This document shows, piece after piece, positions 36,645 to 47,121 of a stretch of DNA of 64,000 nt. The position numbers and the translations under genes were made by a program. The notes under the pieces were generated by a model. It saw only the letters and a program-made list of their open reading frames with translations. It did no database searches and was not told where the DNA came from. Each line of letters begins with the position of its first letter. The first letter of the stretch is position 1. Source of the stretch: Bacteroidota bacterium (GTDB lineage: Bacteria > Bacteroidota > Bacteroidia > B-17B0 > Aurantibacillaceae); the NCBI GenBank assembly GCA_016194985.1, contig JACQAK010000007.1:1-64000 (forward strand), read 5' to 3'.

Positions 36645-38093
36645 TTACAAAGCAACAGGTTTATTTCTTTTAAATATAAAATAGACAGGTATGCCTAATG
36701 CGATAATTAATAAGCCCATGCCGCAGTTAAAGGTTTTATATACTAATAAATCTACACAAATCAACGTTGTTAAAATAATATATAAAGCAGGAATCACAGG
36801 ATAACCAAAGGCTTTGTAAGGCCGTTCGGCATCGGGCATTTTTTTTCGCAGTACAAATAATCCGGTAATGGTGATGATATAAAATATAAGGGATGAAAAG
36901 GTGCAATAATCCAATAAATCTCCATAAGAACCACTTAAACATAATAAGGAAGCCCAGATTCCCTGAAACGTCATGGCTCTGGCAGGTACATTAAATTTAT
37001 TCAGTTTTGATGTACTCCTAAAAAACAAGCCCTCTTTTGCCATGGATTGAAATAATCGGGATCCTGCTAATATCAATCCATTATTACAACCAAAAGTAGA
37101 GATCATGATTAAAGCGGCCATTAAATATTTAGCGATATCTCCAAACACCAGAAATAAAGCTGCTGTGCCTACCCTGTCTTTTTGTGCAAACATAATCCCC
37201 TGTTCAAGCACCGTTTGCCCGTTCACCGAACCGTCTAAGGGCAGCAAACACAAATAAGCCACGTTGGCCAGAACGTATATCAATGTAACAATACACACTC
37301 CAAAAAATAAGCCTAAAGGAATATTTCGTTTTGGATTTTCTACTTCGCCTGCAATAAATGTTACATTATTCCAGGCATCACTGCTGAATAAAGAACCAAT
37401 CATCGCCAACCCCAAAGCGGTAGCTAAAGTCATACCGGATAACGGTAAGAATGATTGAGTTGTTTGTTCATTAACCGTATCAACAACTACTCCCTTTGCA
37501 TCCCAGGCCTTAGTCATGTTCGTTGAAAATACATCCGTATGAAATCCATAGTAAATCCCAACAATAATCAATGCAAACAATGCTATTAACTTTGCGGATG
37601 TGAAAATACGTTGAATGGCTTTTCCGTTCTCGATACCGCGTGTATTGATAAAGGTTAAGAGGGCGATGATAAAAATAGCCAATAACTGGGCACTGGTGAT
37701 TTTAAGTGTGGCTATTTGAAACATCACATTTCCTTCTTCAAAAAAAGGAATGAATACACCTGTAAATTTTGCAAAAGCTACGGCTACAGCCGCAATCACT
37801 CCTGTCTGAATCACCAGAAATACGGTCCAGCCATACACAAAGGCGACCAGATCTCCAAATGCTTTTTTAATGTAAACAAACTGCCCTCCGGCCTGTGGCA
37901 TCATTCCTGCCAACTCTCCGTAACTTAACGCTGCAAATAAAGTAATGACTCCTGATAAGATCCAAACAACCAACAGCCATCCGGCAGAGCCCACAACGCG
38001 TGCTATATCAGCACTCACAATAAAAATCCCTGAACCTATCATGGAACCGGCTACTAAAAGCGTGGTGTCAAATAAGTTCAGGGATTTTTTCAT
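36645..38093 (-). CDS. APC-superfamily amino acid permease
   Basis: 'LFDTTLLVAGSMIGSGIFIVSADIARVVGSAGWLLVVWILSG', ~12 TM segments, 'PERPYKAFGYPVIP'-like 'AERPYKAFGYPVIPALYI'. Confidence 0.92.
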   Translation of the reverse strand: MKKSLNLFDTTLLVAGSMIGSGIFIVSADIARVVGSAGWLLVVWILSGVITLFAALSYGELAGMMPQAGGQFVYIKKAFGDLVAFVYGWTVFLVIQTGVIAAVAVAFAKFTGVFIPFFEEGNVMFQIATLKITSAQLLAIFIIALLTFINTRGIENGKAIQRIFTSAKLIALFALIIVGIYYGFHTDVFSTNMTKAWDAKGVVVDTVNEQTTQSFLPLSGMTLATALGLAMIGSLFSSDAWNNVTFIAGEVENPKRNIPLGLFFGVCIVTLIYVLANVAYLCLLPLDGSVNGQTVLEQGIMFAQKDRVGTAALFLVFGDIAKYLMAALIMISTFGCNNGLILAGSRLFQSMAKEGLFFRSTSKLNKFNVPARAMTFQGIWASLLCLSGSYGDLLDYCTFSSLIFYIITITGLFVLRKKMPDAERPYKAFGYPVIPALYIILTTLICVDLLVYKTFNCGMGLLIIALGIPVYFIFKRNKPVAL

Positions 38094-38101
38094 CTAAAAA
38101 C

Positions 38102-39613
38102 TTAGATTATAGAATTATCTATTCCTTGTTTTTCCAAATTACTGTTTCGTTTACCATAAATAAAGTAAACGATCACACCTAATGTTCCCCATATCAAAAA
38201 GAAGTTCCAGGTAGCAGCTCTTACCTGAGTCATTAAGAATAAATTAAACCCAACACCCAAGGTGCCAATTAAATATACTGCCGGAGTTTTGTAAGGGCGT
38301 TCTAATTCAGGTTTTTTATAACGTAAAATCATAACAGCTACGCAAACCATGGCAAATGCCAATAAAGTTCCCATACTACACATTTCACTTACTTTTTCGA
38401 TTGGCGTAAAGGCTGCAATAATAGAGATTAATCCTCCTACCAATAATGTGCTTTTATGTGGGGTTTTAAATGTTGGATGTAATGTTTTAAAGAAAGGAGG
38501 CATTAATCCGTCTTTTGACATTCCTAAGAAAATACGAGTTTGCCCCAACATCATTACCAACATAACGGATGTTAACCCTGCTGTTGCAGCAATGGTAATA
38601 ATAAATACAGCCCAATTAATCCCAATACCTGAAAAAGCCGAAGCCACCGGTGCTGCTTTATCCAATTGATCGTATTTTACCATTCCTGTTAATACCAGCG
38701 ATACTAAAATGTAAAGCACAGTACAAATAACCAATGATGCTACAATAGCAAAAGGCACATCTTTTTTAGGATTGATAGCCTCTCCTGCTTGTGTAGAAAC
38801 GGCATCAAAACCAATATAAGCAAAGAAAACAATTGTTGCTGCGGTTAATACACCACCAAAACCAAAATTCATTTTGCCAGTTAAGTTTCCAAACGCATCT
38901 TTTACAGGAACTTCATCAGGAATAAAAGGCACCCAGTTTTCTGTTTTAACATAAAATGCTCCTACTATAATTACAAAAAGAACAACAGCAATTTTTACAA
39001 TAACAATAATATTATTTGTTTTAGCAGCTTCTTTAATTCCTTTTACCAAAATGGCTGTTACGATCCAGGTAATTAAGAATGCCGGTAAATTAAAAGCAAA
39101 GCTTGGAACGTCCCATAAATCCGTTGGAAAATCCTTATTATGTTGCAGTATTTTCTCAGTAGCAGTTGCCAAGTCATTACATAACCAAATAGGAAATTCG
39201 ATTCCAAATAAATGCAGAAGTTTCACAAAATATCCGCTCCATGCTACTGCTACCGTGGTTGCCCCCATCATATATTCCAAAATCAAATTCCAGCCAATAA
39301 ACCATGCAAACAATTCACCTACAGTACCATAAGCATAGGCATAAGCTGAACCTTCTACCGGCAACACAGAAGCAAACTCCGCATAACATAGTGAAGCAAA
39401 TAAACAACCAATACCTGCAATAACAAATGCCAGAGCCAAAGCCGGCCCCGCATAATCATGAGCCGCAATACCTGTTAAGGTAAAGATTCCGCCCCCAATA
39501 ATGGCTCCTATTCCAAGGGATGTTAATCCCCATTTTGTTAATACACGCTTTAAATCATTTTTCTTCATATCTGCCTCAAAAGCAGATACCGGTTTTACTC
39601 TCCAAACTGACAT
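38102..39613 (-). CDS. APC-superfamily (cationic amino acid transporter-like) permease
   Basis: 'LTSLGIGAIIGGGIFTLTGIAAHDYAGPALALAFVIAG', 'FFAYIGFDAVSTQAGEAINPKKDVPFAIV', 'LERPYKTPAVYLIG'. Confidence 0.93.
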   Translation of the reverse strand: MSVWRVKPVSAFEADMKKNDLKRVLTKWGLTSLGIGAIIGGGIFTLTGIAAHDYAGPALALAFVIAGIGCLFASLCYAEFASVLPVEGSAYAYAYGTVGELFAWFIGWNLILEYMMGATTVAVAWSGYFVKLLHLFGIEFPIWLCNDLATATEKILQHNKDFPTDLWDVPSFAFNLPAFLITWIVTAILVKGIKEAAKTNNIIVIVKIAVVLFVIIVGAFYVKTENWVPFIPDEVPVKDAFGNLTGKMNFGFGGVLTAATIVFFAYIGFDAVSTQAGEAINPKKDVPFAIVASLVICTVLYILVSLVLTGMVKYDQLDKAAPVASAFSGIGINWAVFIITIAATAGLTSVMLVMMLGQTRIFLGMSKDGLMPPFFKTLHPTFKTPHKSTLLVGGLISIIAAFTPIEKVSEMCSMGTLLAFAMVCVAVMILRYKKPELERPYKTPAVYLIGTLGVGFNLFLMTQVRAATWNFFLIWGTLGVIVYFIYGKRNSNLEKQGIDNSII

Positions 39614-39772
39614 ATTATATAGTTGTTTTTTATGTGTAAATGTATCTTAACTATCCAAATATATATATTTTAATTTAAAAACACATAATAAGCCTATCTT
39701 TACAGCTACAAAAAAGTCACCTTATTTATAGGTCTTTTTACTGATGATTAATAAAAATCTTATTATTGTAGT

Positions 39773-40759
39773 GTGGAAAACAGTGAACCTGAAAATATAA
39801 ACGAAAACGAACAGTACGAGCATGTAAGCGAAGAGCAAGTGCCACGTGTATTGCCTAAACCTGTGCTGATTCAGGATAAGCAGAACTGGGTTCGGAAATC
39901 CTTAGTCAGTCTGGGTATTTATGCCTTTTTATTTTACTTTATTTTTGATGCCAATATCTCATATGTAGCTGCTGTTTTGGTTGTATTGATGATCCATGAA
40001 TTTGGACATTTTTTTGCCATGAAAGCTTTTAATTATTCGAATGTGAAATTATTTGTATTACCATTACTGGGAGCTTATGTCTCCGGCAAAAAATCAACAA
40101 TCTCTCAACGGCAAATGACTGTGGTTATTTTGGCGGGACCTGTTCCGGGAATTATTATTGGATTTTGTTTATCGGTATATGCTACGTTTTATCCTAATGA
40201 ACAGCTAAGCATGTTGGGGAATATTTTTTTGTTATTAAATGTATTTAACCTTCTCCCCTTTATGCCACTGGATGGCGGACGATTATTAGAAACCTTATTT
40301 ATCAATCATAATCATACCATCAGAGTGGTGTTTACGATCATATCCATCATGGCATTAGCCATCGTTGCGGTATTAACCAAAAGTCTCATATTTTTGATCA
40401 TTCCTGTTTCCATGGTTTTTGACCTAATTATGGAAATTAAAAATCAAAGAATCAGAGACTATCTGGATCAGGAACATATAAACTACATTGTTAATTACGA
40501 TGATTTACCGGATACCGATTACTGGACCATTCGTGATTGTATTTTACTTTCGTTCAATAAGCGGTATGCCAGTGTTCAGGCAGGAGTTCAGCAGTATAGT
40601 TTACTGGAAGGGGGACTTATACAACATGTGAATGCTGTTTTAAAAACTCCGTTTATCAAAGACACCGGTACCTTAGAAAAAATAGCTATTATTTTTACCT
40701 ATGTATTATTTTTAGTCATTCTTCCGATAACGTATTTTCTAATAAAAGTATTGATTTGA
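39773..40759 (+). CDS. Site-2 protease family (M50) integral membrane metalloprotease
   Basis: 'MIHEFGHFFAMKAF' (HExxH), 'NLLPFMPLDGGRLLE' (LDG), multiple TM segments; GTG start. Confidence 0.88.
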   Translation: MENSEPENINENEQYEHVSEEQVPRVLPKPVLIQDKQNWVRKSLVSLGIYAFLFYFIFDANISYVAAVLVVLMIHEFGHFFAMKAFNYSNVKLFVLPLLGAYVSGKKSTISQRQMTVVILAGPVPGIIIGFCLSVYATFYPNEQLSMLGNIFLLLNVFNLLPFMPLDGGRLLETLFINHNHTIRVVFTIISIMALAIVAVLTKSLIFLIIPVSMVFDLIMEIKNQRIRDYLDQEHINYIVNYDDLPDTDYWTIRDCILLSFNKRYASVQAGVQQYSLLEGGLIQHVNAVLKTPFIKDTGTLEKIAIIFTYVLFLVILPITYFLIKVLI

Positions 40760-41340
40760 AACAACTCATTCTCCTCTTGTTTATATCTATCAGTATTGAC
40801 ACTCAGGCTCAATCACTTGATTTTTCGATGCTTAGACGTATCAATAAAGATGAGCATCCCCAATGGGATAAAACCATGAAGATTACTTCTGCCTCTGTTT
40901 ATCCGGCTATGGTGGTTGCTCCCGGCTCTTTATTATTAACCGGTTACATCAATGATGACAAAATAATGATGCGCAATGGTGTGAAAACAGGGGTGGCTAT
41001 CGGCTTAAATGTATTACTGACTTCAGGACTAAAATATACCATTAATCGTCAGAGACCTTATGACCAATACCCTAATGATATTGTTAAACGAACAAACGCA
41101 GGTAAATATTCTTTTCCTTCAGGGCACACCTCTACTGCATTTGCAACGGCCACAGCCTTAACGCTGTCTACAAAAAAATGGTATGTGGCAGTTCCTTCAT
41201 ATGCGTATGCCTGTGCGGTTGGTTATTCTCGGATGAGATTAGGTGTTCATTTTCCGAGTGATATATTAGGCGGGATGATTGTTGGTATCGGCTCTTCACT
41301 ACTGGTGTTTCAGATCGATAAATGGCTTCAGAAAAACTGA
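40756..41340 (+). CDS. PAP2-family phosphatase
   Basis: 'KYTINRQRPYDQYP', 'SFPSGHTSTAFATATAL', 'SRMRLGVHFPSDILGGMIVG'. Confidence 0.92.
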   Translation: MKQLILLLFISISIDTQAQSLDFSMLRRINKDEHPQWDKTMKITSASVYPAMVVAPGSLLLTGYINDDKIMMRNGVKTGVAIGLNVLLTSGLKYTINRQRPYDQYPNDIVKRTNAGKYSFPSGHTSTAFATATALTLSTKKWYVAVPSYAYACAVGYSRMRLGVHFPSDILGGMIVGIGSSLLVFQIDKWLQKN

Positions 41341-41441
41341 GTTGTATCATTCATTTTGTTTGTTAATTTTTGTTTATTTAGACTGCTTTCCCCTATAAAA
41401 ATTGTATTTTTACAAAGAGTATTTACCTTTTATTACATTCG

Positions 41442-42080
41442 ATGAAGCATCTATTTACCATAACGTTGTTTTTTATTTCAGTAACCTTGTTTTCTCAAAC
41501 AAAAACAACACAAACTGTTACTCCGGAAAGATACCTGCAAATTTCGGGGGTGGTATTAGATGACAGCTTACAACCTCTTCCTTTTGTTTCTATCATGTTA
41601 AAAGGCACACGTTCCGGTACTGTTAGTGATTTTTACGGTTTTTTTACGATTGTAGCCCGACCAGGCGATGAAATGCAGTTTTTCTCTGTTAATCACAAAA
41701 GCAAAGCGTATAATTTATCCGATACATTAACCGGAAAGCACTACTCTATTATTCAGATTTTAACAAAAGATACGATCCAATTACCGCAGGTGAATGTATT
41801 TCCCTGGCCAAGTAAAGAGCAATTTAAACGTGCCATTCTTAATCTGGATTTAAGTGATACGGATATAGAACGAGCCTACAAGAATATGGATAATGAGGAT
41901 ATTCGCGAATCCATTAAAGGCGGCTCTATGGATGCAGCTGCCAATTACAGGGTTCGAATGCAGCAGCAGTATACGCGATTATATCAGGCCGGTCAGTACC
42001 CAAGTGTGAGCTTATTGAATCCCGTTGCCTGGTCTCAGTTTATTGATGCCTGGAGAAAAGGCAAGCTGAAGATTAAGTAA
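41442..42080 (+). CDS. Carboxypeptidase-like regulatory domain (CarboxypepD_reg-like) protein
   Basis: 'LQISGVVLDDSLQPLPFVSIMLKGTRSGTVSDFYGFFTIVARPGDEMQF'. Confidence 0.8.
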   Translation: MKHLFTITLFFISVTLFSQTKTTQTVTPERYLQISGVVLDDSLQPLPFVSIMLKGTRSGTVSDFYGFFTIVARPGDEMQFFSVNHKSKAYNLSDTLTGKHYSIIQILTKDTIQLPQVNVFPWPSKEQFKRAILNLDLSDTDIERAYKNMDNEDIRESIKGGSMDAAANYRVRMQQQYTRLYQAGQYPSVSLLNPVAWSQFIDAWRKGKLKIK

Positions 42081-42255
42081 TAGTCTTTCGTCATTGATTT
42101 TTCCTGCCTATTTGTTAAATCTTCTGCAGGATTTCCTATTTGTGCCAAAAACCATTCTAACGGCAATTTTGTCTTATTATAATTCTTTATCTTTAATATC
42201 ATTAATGCTATTGGGAGCATTTAAGATTAATGACATATTTCATAAGTTAAAGGAT

Positions 42256-45200
42256 ATGAAAAAAACAGCGAATATACTGTTCTTTATATTGATGTTTCAT
42301 CAATATATCTTTTCTCAAAATTTCTGGGCATACTCTGCAGGTAGTATCAAAGAAGATGAAACAATGGATATATGCTATGACTACAATGGTAACATTATAT
42401 CTGCCGGGTATATTTCAGGGCAAACCACCTTCAATTATTCTACAAATTTGGTTTTAAATTCCAATTCTAATGGCAATCCTGATATTTATATTTCCAAATC
42501 GAACTCTAGTGGTCAAATCATATGGGCCGTAAAAGCAGGCGGCAGTGGTAGTGACCGAGCTACTTCTGTAAAATCAGATGCAAACGGCAATATTTACATT
42601 ACCGGATTTTATTATGGTTCTGCCACCTTTGGTTCAATCATACTATCATCAGTTAATGGTTCTCAGGATGGTTTTATTGCCAAATTGGATATGAATGGTG
42701 TTTTTATTTGGGCAAAGTCATTTGGAGGAAATTTAGCGGAATGGGGAAATTCTATTACTGTGGATGACCTAGGGAATCCAATTGTAACAGGGCAATTTCA
42801 GGGCTCAACTAATTTTAGTGGAACTATATTAACCAGTATGACAAATCCTAATACGATGTTTGCTTCATTTGACATTTTTGTTGCCAAATATTCTCCCACC
42901 GGCAATCTAACATGGGTAAAACAGGGTTCTGCCAAATATGACGACAGAGGGTTAGATATCATTAGCGACTCTCAAAACAATATATACGTATGTGGGCAGT
43001 TTTCTGATACCATACAATTTCAAAACACCCACAATAATATGATTATGAATGCCTCATTTATTATTAAATACAATGCAAATGGGCAGGAACAATGGTTTAG
43101 AAAAGCTACCGGGGTATTTTCAATTCCATATAGTATGGTAATGGACAATTCCAATAAAATTTATATAACAGGAGATTTTCAGGGAAGTTTGACCTATTTT
43201 GGCTTATCCGGAAACAGTTTTATAAATGGTACCTATTCGAATAAAACATTTTTAATGAAAATTGATAACGCCGGAAATTTTATCTGGGGAAAATCAGAAT
43301 CAAGCACAAATTATCTTTCAGGTAAACGGGTAGCGCTAGATGCGCAACAAGATCCTTATATATTTGGTGAATTTGGTTGTACGATGACAGAATATTCAGA
43401 TGCCTATGGCCCCGGAGTTTTTAACAGTATTGGGTTTGGCGATTTGTTTATTACAAAATACAACAATACTGGCACACGCCAGTGGTTCAGGCATTTTGGC
43501 GGCCCAAGAAATGATAAAGCACATGGTTTATTAGTTGCAGGTATCAATGAACCTATCATGGCCGGTAGCTATGAGCACCATCTGAATATACCGAGTACCT
43601 ATGGCTCTCTATTAACCATTAATGACAACAACGCAACAAATAATAATTATAATTTAATACAACCAGGTAATTATTGTTCAGCTAATAATAACTATACTGA
43701 TTATACAGCGCTATCCTGTCAGGGGTACTCAGACGCCTTTATTTTCAAAGGAATTGATTTGACACGTAACCCTTACGATTATTATGACAGAAAAGGGAGT
43801 TCCTGCAATTTAGATTTTGTAGGTAATTGTTTTCAAAACTCTTTTTTAAATTGCACTGATACTATCCCATTCTGTTTAAATGGTTATATAAGTCCCAATA
43901 CACATGCCAGCACTACACAATTATATTTTAATACTTATGGCATAGGCCCTATCCACAGATATGTATGGAATAACAACTTACATGATACTTTAAGCAGTCT
44001 GTATGTAAATACCAGTGGTTACAATTCTGTTAAAGTAACTACCCTTGACGGATGTTACACCAGCAGAGACACTGTATATGTAAAAATAAATCCACTACCG
44101 CCTCCACCGGTTATTACAGATAGCTATGGTGCAAATACACTCCAACCACCTTTTACTCATTCGATACATATTTGTGGCCCTTCAACAATAACCTTAACAG
44201 GTGGCAATGTCCAAAACACAACCTATTCGTGGAGTGGTGGTTATATATCTACTCATGATTCTATTGCAATAATTAATGCTACAGGTAATTATAGTTTTAC
44301 AGTAGTAGATCGTAACGGATGCGTAAATGGGAATGATATATGGATAGAAATTGATGCGCCAATGACTCCTTTTATTCCAAAACAAACAACAGACAGTATT
44401 TTTATTTGTCAAGGGAATACTGATATTATTTATGTATACGATACAGTTTCAAATCCTTCAGGACTATATCCCTATCCTTGTGTTGATCATACAATATCGG
44501 GTATTATTTCATCTAGTCCGGGATTATATATTTTGAATGGCAATCAATGTAATTTATATTTACAAGCAAGTGCTAACGTTTCGGGATGGTATAAATATTC
44601 CTATAAGTATGGATACACATCACTATGCGGAACTTATACAGCAACATTAAATGACAGTATTTATATAACAGTGAAACCATTACCTACCGGAACTATAACG
44701 GTAACAGGCAACGCTAACCTCTGCCCCGGAGATTCATCATTGGTATCTGTAACAAGTGTTAGTGTTTCATCGGTAAATACCAGCTACACAGTATCGCCAT
44801 CCACGCCATTTTGGGTTCATCAGCAAGGACCGGTTAGCTTTTATCTGTCAATGACCGACACCTTAAGCGGTTGTACAAACTATGATTATTCTACTGTGAT
44901 GGTTACTGTAAAACCAAATCCCTTTATTATTCTTAGTCCGTATAACTCTATCATATGCCCCAATGATTCGATTAAACTCACTATTAATTTACCCGGAGCC
45001 ACAACTTACGAATGGCATGGGCCCGGAGGAATTATTCCAATTAATAGTCAAAGTATATACAGTAAAATTGCCGGTTTTTATCACTGTATTGTAACTGACA
45101 ATACAGGCTGCGTTTTTACTACCAACACCGTTGAGTTAAAACAATACGCAACCCCTTATCTGATTAGCACGCCAATCAATGTGATCTGCAACAATCAACC

Positions 45201-47049
45201 AATTAATTTGCATGTAAATACACTGGATTCTACGTTGATCGTATGGAATTCTCCATTATCAGGCGGAGGAGCTACAAAAGTGATTACTTCACCCGGCATA
45301 TATTCCTGTTTGGTAACGATGTGTGGTATAACAACTTCCCTTTCTATAAATATAGCAGGTTCAACACCAACCGCCAATATTTCCAGTTCGGGACCGACAT
45401 CTGTTTGTCCGTTTGATTCGGTGCTTTTAACGGGTAATCCGGGAATGACAAACTATATCTGGCAACCCGGCAATCATATCGGGCAGAACTACATGGTACA
45501 CAGCGCCGGAAGCTATACACTGGAAGTAACCGATATATATGGCTGTATAGCAAAATCAAGTCCGGTTACTGTAACGTTTACAAGTAATATTGCCCCACCT
45601 TCAGGTATAGTGAATGATACGATATGCTCAGGACAGACAGCAACCTTAACTGCTATTAATTCGGGCACAAATCAAATGGAATGGTTCTCCAATCCAAATA
45701 GTGCCCCGGTTATCAATACCGGAAATACTTATTATACCCCTGTTATAAATAGCCAAACTTCATATTATGTAACCAATGTTTCTCCCGGTGGATGTCATAG
45801 TTTTGGTGTTCCTGCCACAGTATTTATATATCCGACATCTTTGCCGCCAATATTAACAAGTGATACTACCGTTTGTAAACATGACAGTATAAAAATCACG
45901 ACTTCATATATTAATGGCGCAACCTACCAATGGTCTGGCCCGGGCATTACCACAAATACCACAACTACTATTCAAATTCCAAATGCAGATAGTACACACG
46001 CAGGAACATATAGCCTGCAAATCTCAGGATTTGGTTGTCCCAGTTCTACTTCTTCCATCAATATTTATGTCTTAAATCCGTTAAAGGCGTTTATAACAGA
46101 TATTGATTCTATTTGCGATCATTCTAATTATGTATTTGCAATAAACCCTGTCAGAGCAAATTATATATATGAGTGGGTGGGACCAAATGGCTATTCCAAT
46201 ACTTCTGATTCACTTATTATATCCAATGCTCATATAAATCAATCAGGAATTTATACGGTTACATCAAACTTATATGGATGTACAAGTGCACCAAGCACAC
46301 TAAGTCTGACTGTTTTAGAGACACCTGTAACTCCAATAATTACAAGTAATTCTCCATGCGTTGGCGACAGCTTACACCTAAATGTAAATAATCCAAATCA
46401 AAACTATACCTACCAATGGTTTAGCATGAATGGTCCAATCGGAACTAACAGTTCCCTTTCGATTCTTGCTACCGATACCAGTTTTAGTGGATATTACGAA
46501 GTTATTGCAGCAAACAGGTTTTGCTTTAGTCCCATTGCTTATGATACTGTGAAAATAGTTCCGTATCCTGTTTTGCATACATCACCTGACACTATAGCCT
46601 GTGAAAATACCAGCATCATTCTTTCGTGCCAAAGTAGTTATAACAATTACAATTGGAATACAGGCTCTACAAATACTACAATAAGCGTCAATCAAAGTGG
46701 CACTTACTGGGTTTCTTCACAAAATGGCTCGTGTATAAAAACAGATTCGATTCATGTGAGTTTTGTTTCATGTGAGAATTTTGATATAAATGTTTTCACT
46801 CCAAACGGCGATGGTATAAATGATATTTTCATATTTAAATCAAAAGCAATAAAAGATATTCACTGTGAAATAAGAAACCGTTGGGGAGAAAAAATAGCAG
46901 AATTTACTGGAAGAGAAAACGGATGGAATGGAAAAAACATGATTTCGAACCAGATTTGTGAAGAGGGCACCTATTTTTATATTGCTCAGATTAAAACTAT
47001 TGAAGGTACCGCAAAAACAGTGAATGGATTTGTTACCCTTATCAGGTAG
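42256..47049 (+). CDS. Large secreted protein: SBBP-like beta-propeller + Ig/PKD-like repeats + CHU_C C-terminal domain
   Basis: Signal peptide from ATG 42256 'MKKTANILFFILMFHQYIFSQ'; 'GSGSDRATSVKSDANGNIYITGFYYGSATFG' SBBP repeats; C-terminus 'INVFTPNGDGINDIFIFKSKAIKDIHCEIRNRWGEKIAEF...GFVTLIR'. Confidence 0.88.
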   Translation: MKKTANILFFILMFHQYIFSQNFWAYSAGSIKEDETMDICYDYNGNIISAGYISGQTTFNYSTNLVLNSNSNGNPDIYISKSNSSGQIIWAVKAGGSGSDRATSVKSDANGNIYITGFYYGSATFGSIILSSVNGSQDGFIAKLDMNGVFIWAKSFGGNLAEWGNSITVDDLGNPIVTGQFQGSTNFSGTILTSMTNPNTMFASFDIFVAKYSPTGNLTWVKQGSAKYDDRGLDIISDSQNNIYVCGQFSDTIQFQNTHNNMIMNASFIIKYNANGQEQWFRKATGVFSIPYSMVMDNSNKIYITGDFQGSLTYFGLSGNSFINGTYSNKTFLMKIDNAGNFIWGKSESSTNYLSGKRVALDAQQDPYIFGEFGCTMTEYSDAYGPGVFNSIGFGDLFITKYNNTGTRQWFRHFGGPRNDKAHGLLVAGINEPIMAGSYEHHLNIPSTYGSLLTINDNNATNNNYNLIQPGNYCSANNNYTDYTALSCQGYSDAFIFKGIDLTRNPYDYYDRKGSSCNLDFVGNCFQNSFLNCTDTIPFCLNGYISPNTHASTTQLYFNTYGIGPIHRYVWNNNLHDTLSSLYVNTSGYNSVKVTTLDGCYTSRDTVYVKINPLPPPPVITDSYGANTLQPPFTHSIHICGPSTITLTGGNVQNTTYSWSGGYISTHDSIAIINATGNYSFTVVDRNGCVNGNDIWIEIDAPMTPFIPKQTTDSIFICQGNTDIIYVYDTVSNPSGLYPYPCVDHTISGIISSSPGLYILNGNQCNLYLQASANVSGWYKYSYKYGYTSLCGTYTATLNDSIYITVKPLPTGTITVTGNANLCPGDSSLVSVTSVSVSSVNTSYTVSPSTPFWVHQQGPVSFYLSMTDTLSGCTNYDYSTVMVTVKPNPFIILSPYNSIICPNDSIKLTINLPGATTYEWHGPGGIIPINSQSIYSKIAGFYHCIVTDNTGCVFTTNTVELKQYATPYLISTPINVICNNQPINLHVNTLDSTLIVWNSPLSGGGATKVITSPGIYSCLVTMCGITTSLSINIAGSTPTANISSSGPTSVCPFDSVLLTGNPGMTNYIWQPGNHIGQNYMVHSAGSYTLEVTDIYGCIAKSSPVTVTFTSNIAPPSGIVNDTICSGQTATLTAINSGTNQMEWFSNPNSAPVINTGNTYYTPVINSQTSYYVTNVSPGGCHSFGVPATVFIYPTSLPPILTSDTTVCKHDSIKITTSYINGATYQWSGPGITTNTTTTIQIPNADSTHAGTYSLQISGFGCPSSTSSINIYVLNPLKAFITDIDSICDHSNYVFAINPVRANYIYEWVGPNGYSNTSDSLIISNAHINQSGIYTVTSNLYGCTSAPSTLSLTVLETPVTPIITSNSPCVGDSLHLNVNNPNQNYTYQWFSMNGPIGTNSSLSILATDTSFSGYYEVIAANRFCFSPIAYDTVKIVPYPVLHTSPDTIACENTSIILSCQSSYNNYNWNTGSTNTTISVNQSGTYWVSSQNGSCIKTDSIHVSFVSCENFDINVFTPNGDGINDIFIFKSKAIKDIHCEIRNRWGEKIAEFTGRENGWNGKNMISNQICEEGTYFYIAQIKTIEGTAKTVNGFVTLIR

Positions 47050-47121
47050 TAATTAAGTTTATAATACTTCAAATTCCATTTCTTTTTACAATATTTGTAG
47101 TTTACCGTCGTTATTTAACCT

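Noticed and set aside
36645-39613. Two adjacent APC permeases as a novel transport system
   Set aside because: Tandem APC transporters are common and the two belong to visibly different subgroups; ordinary.
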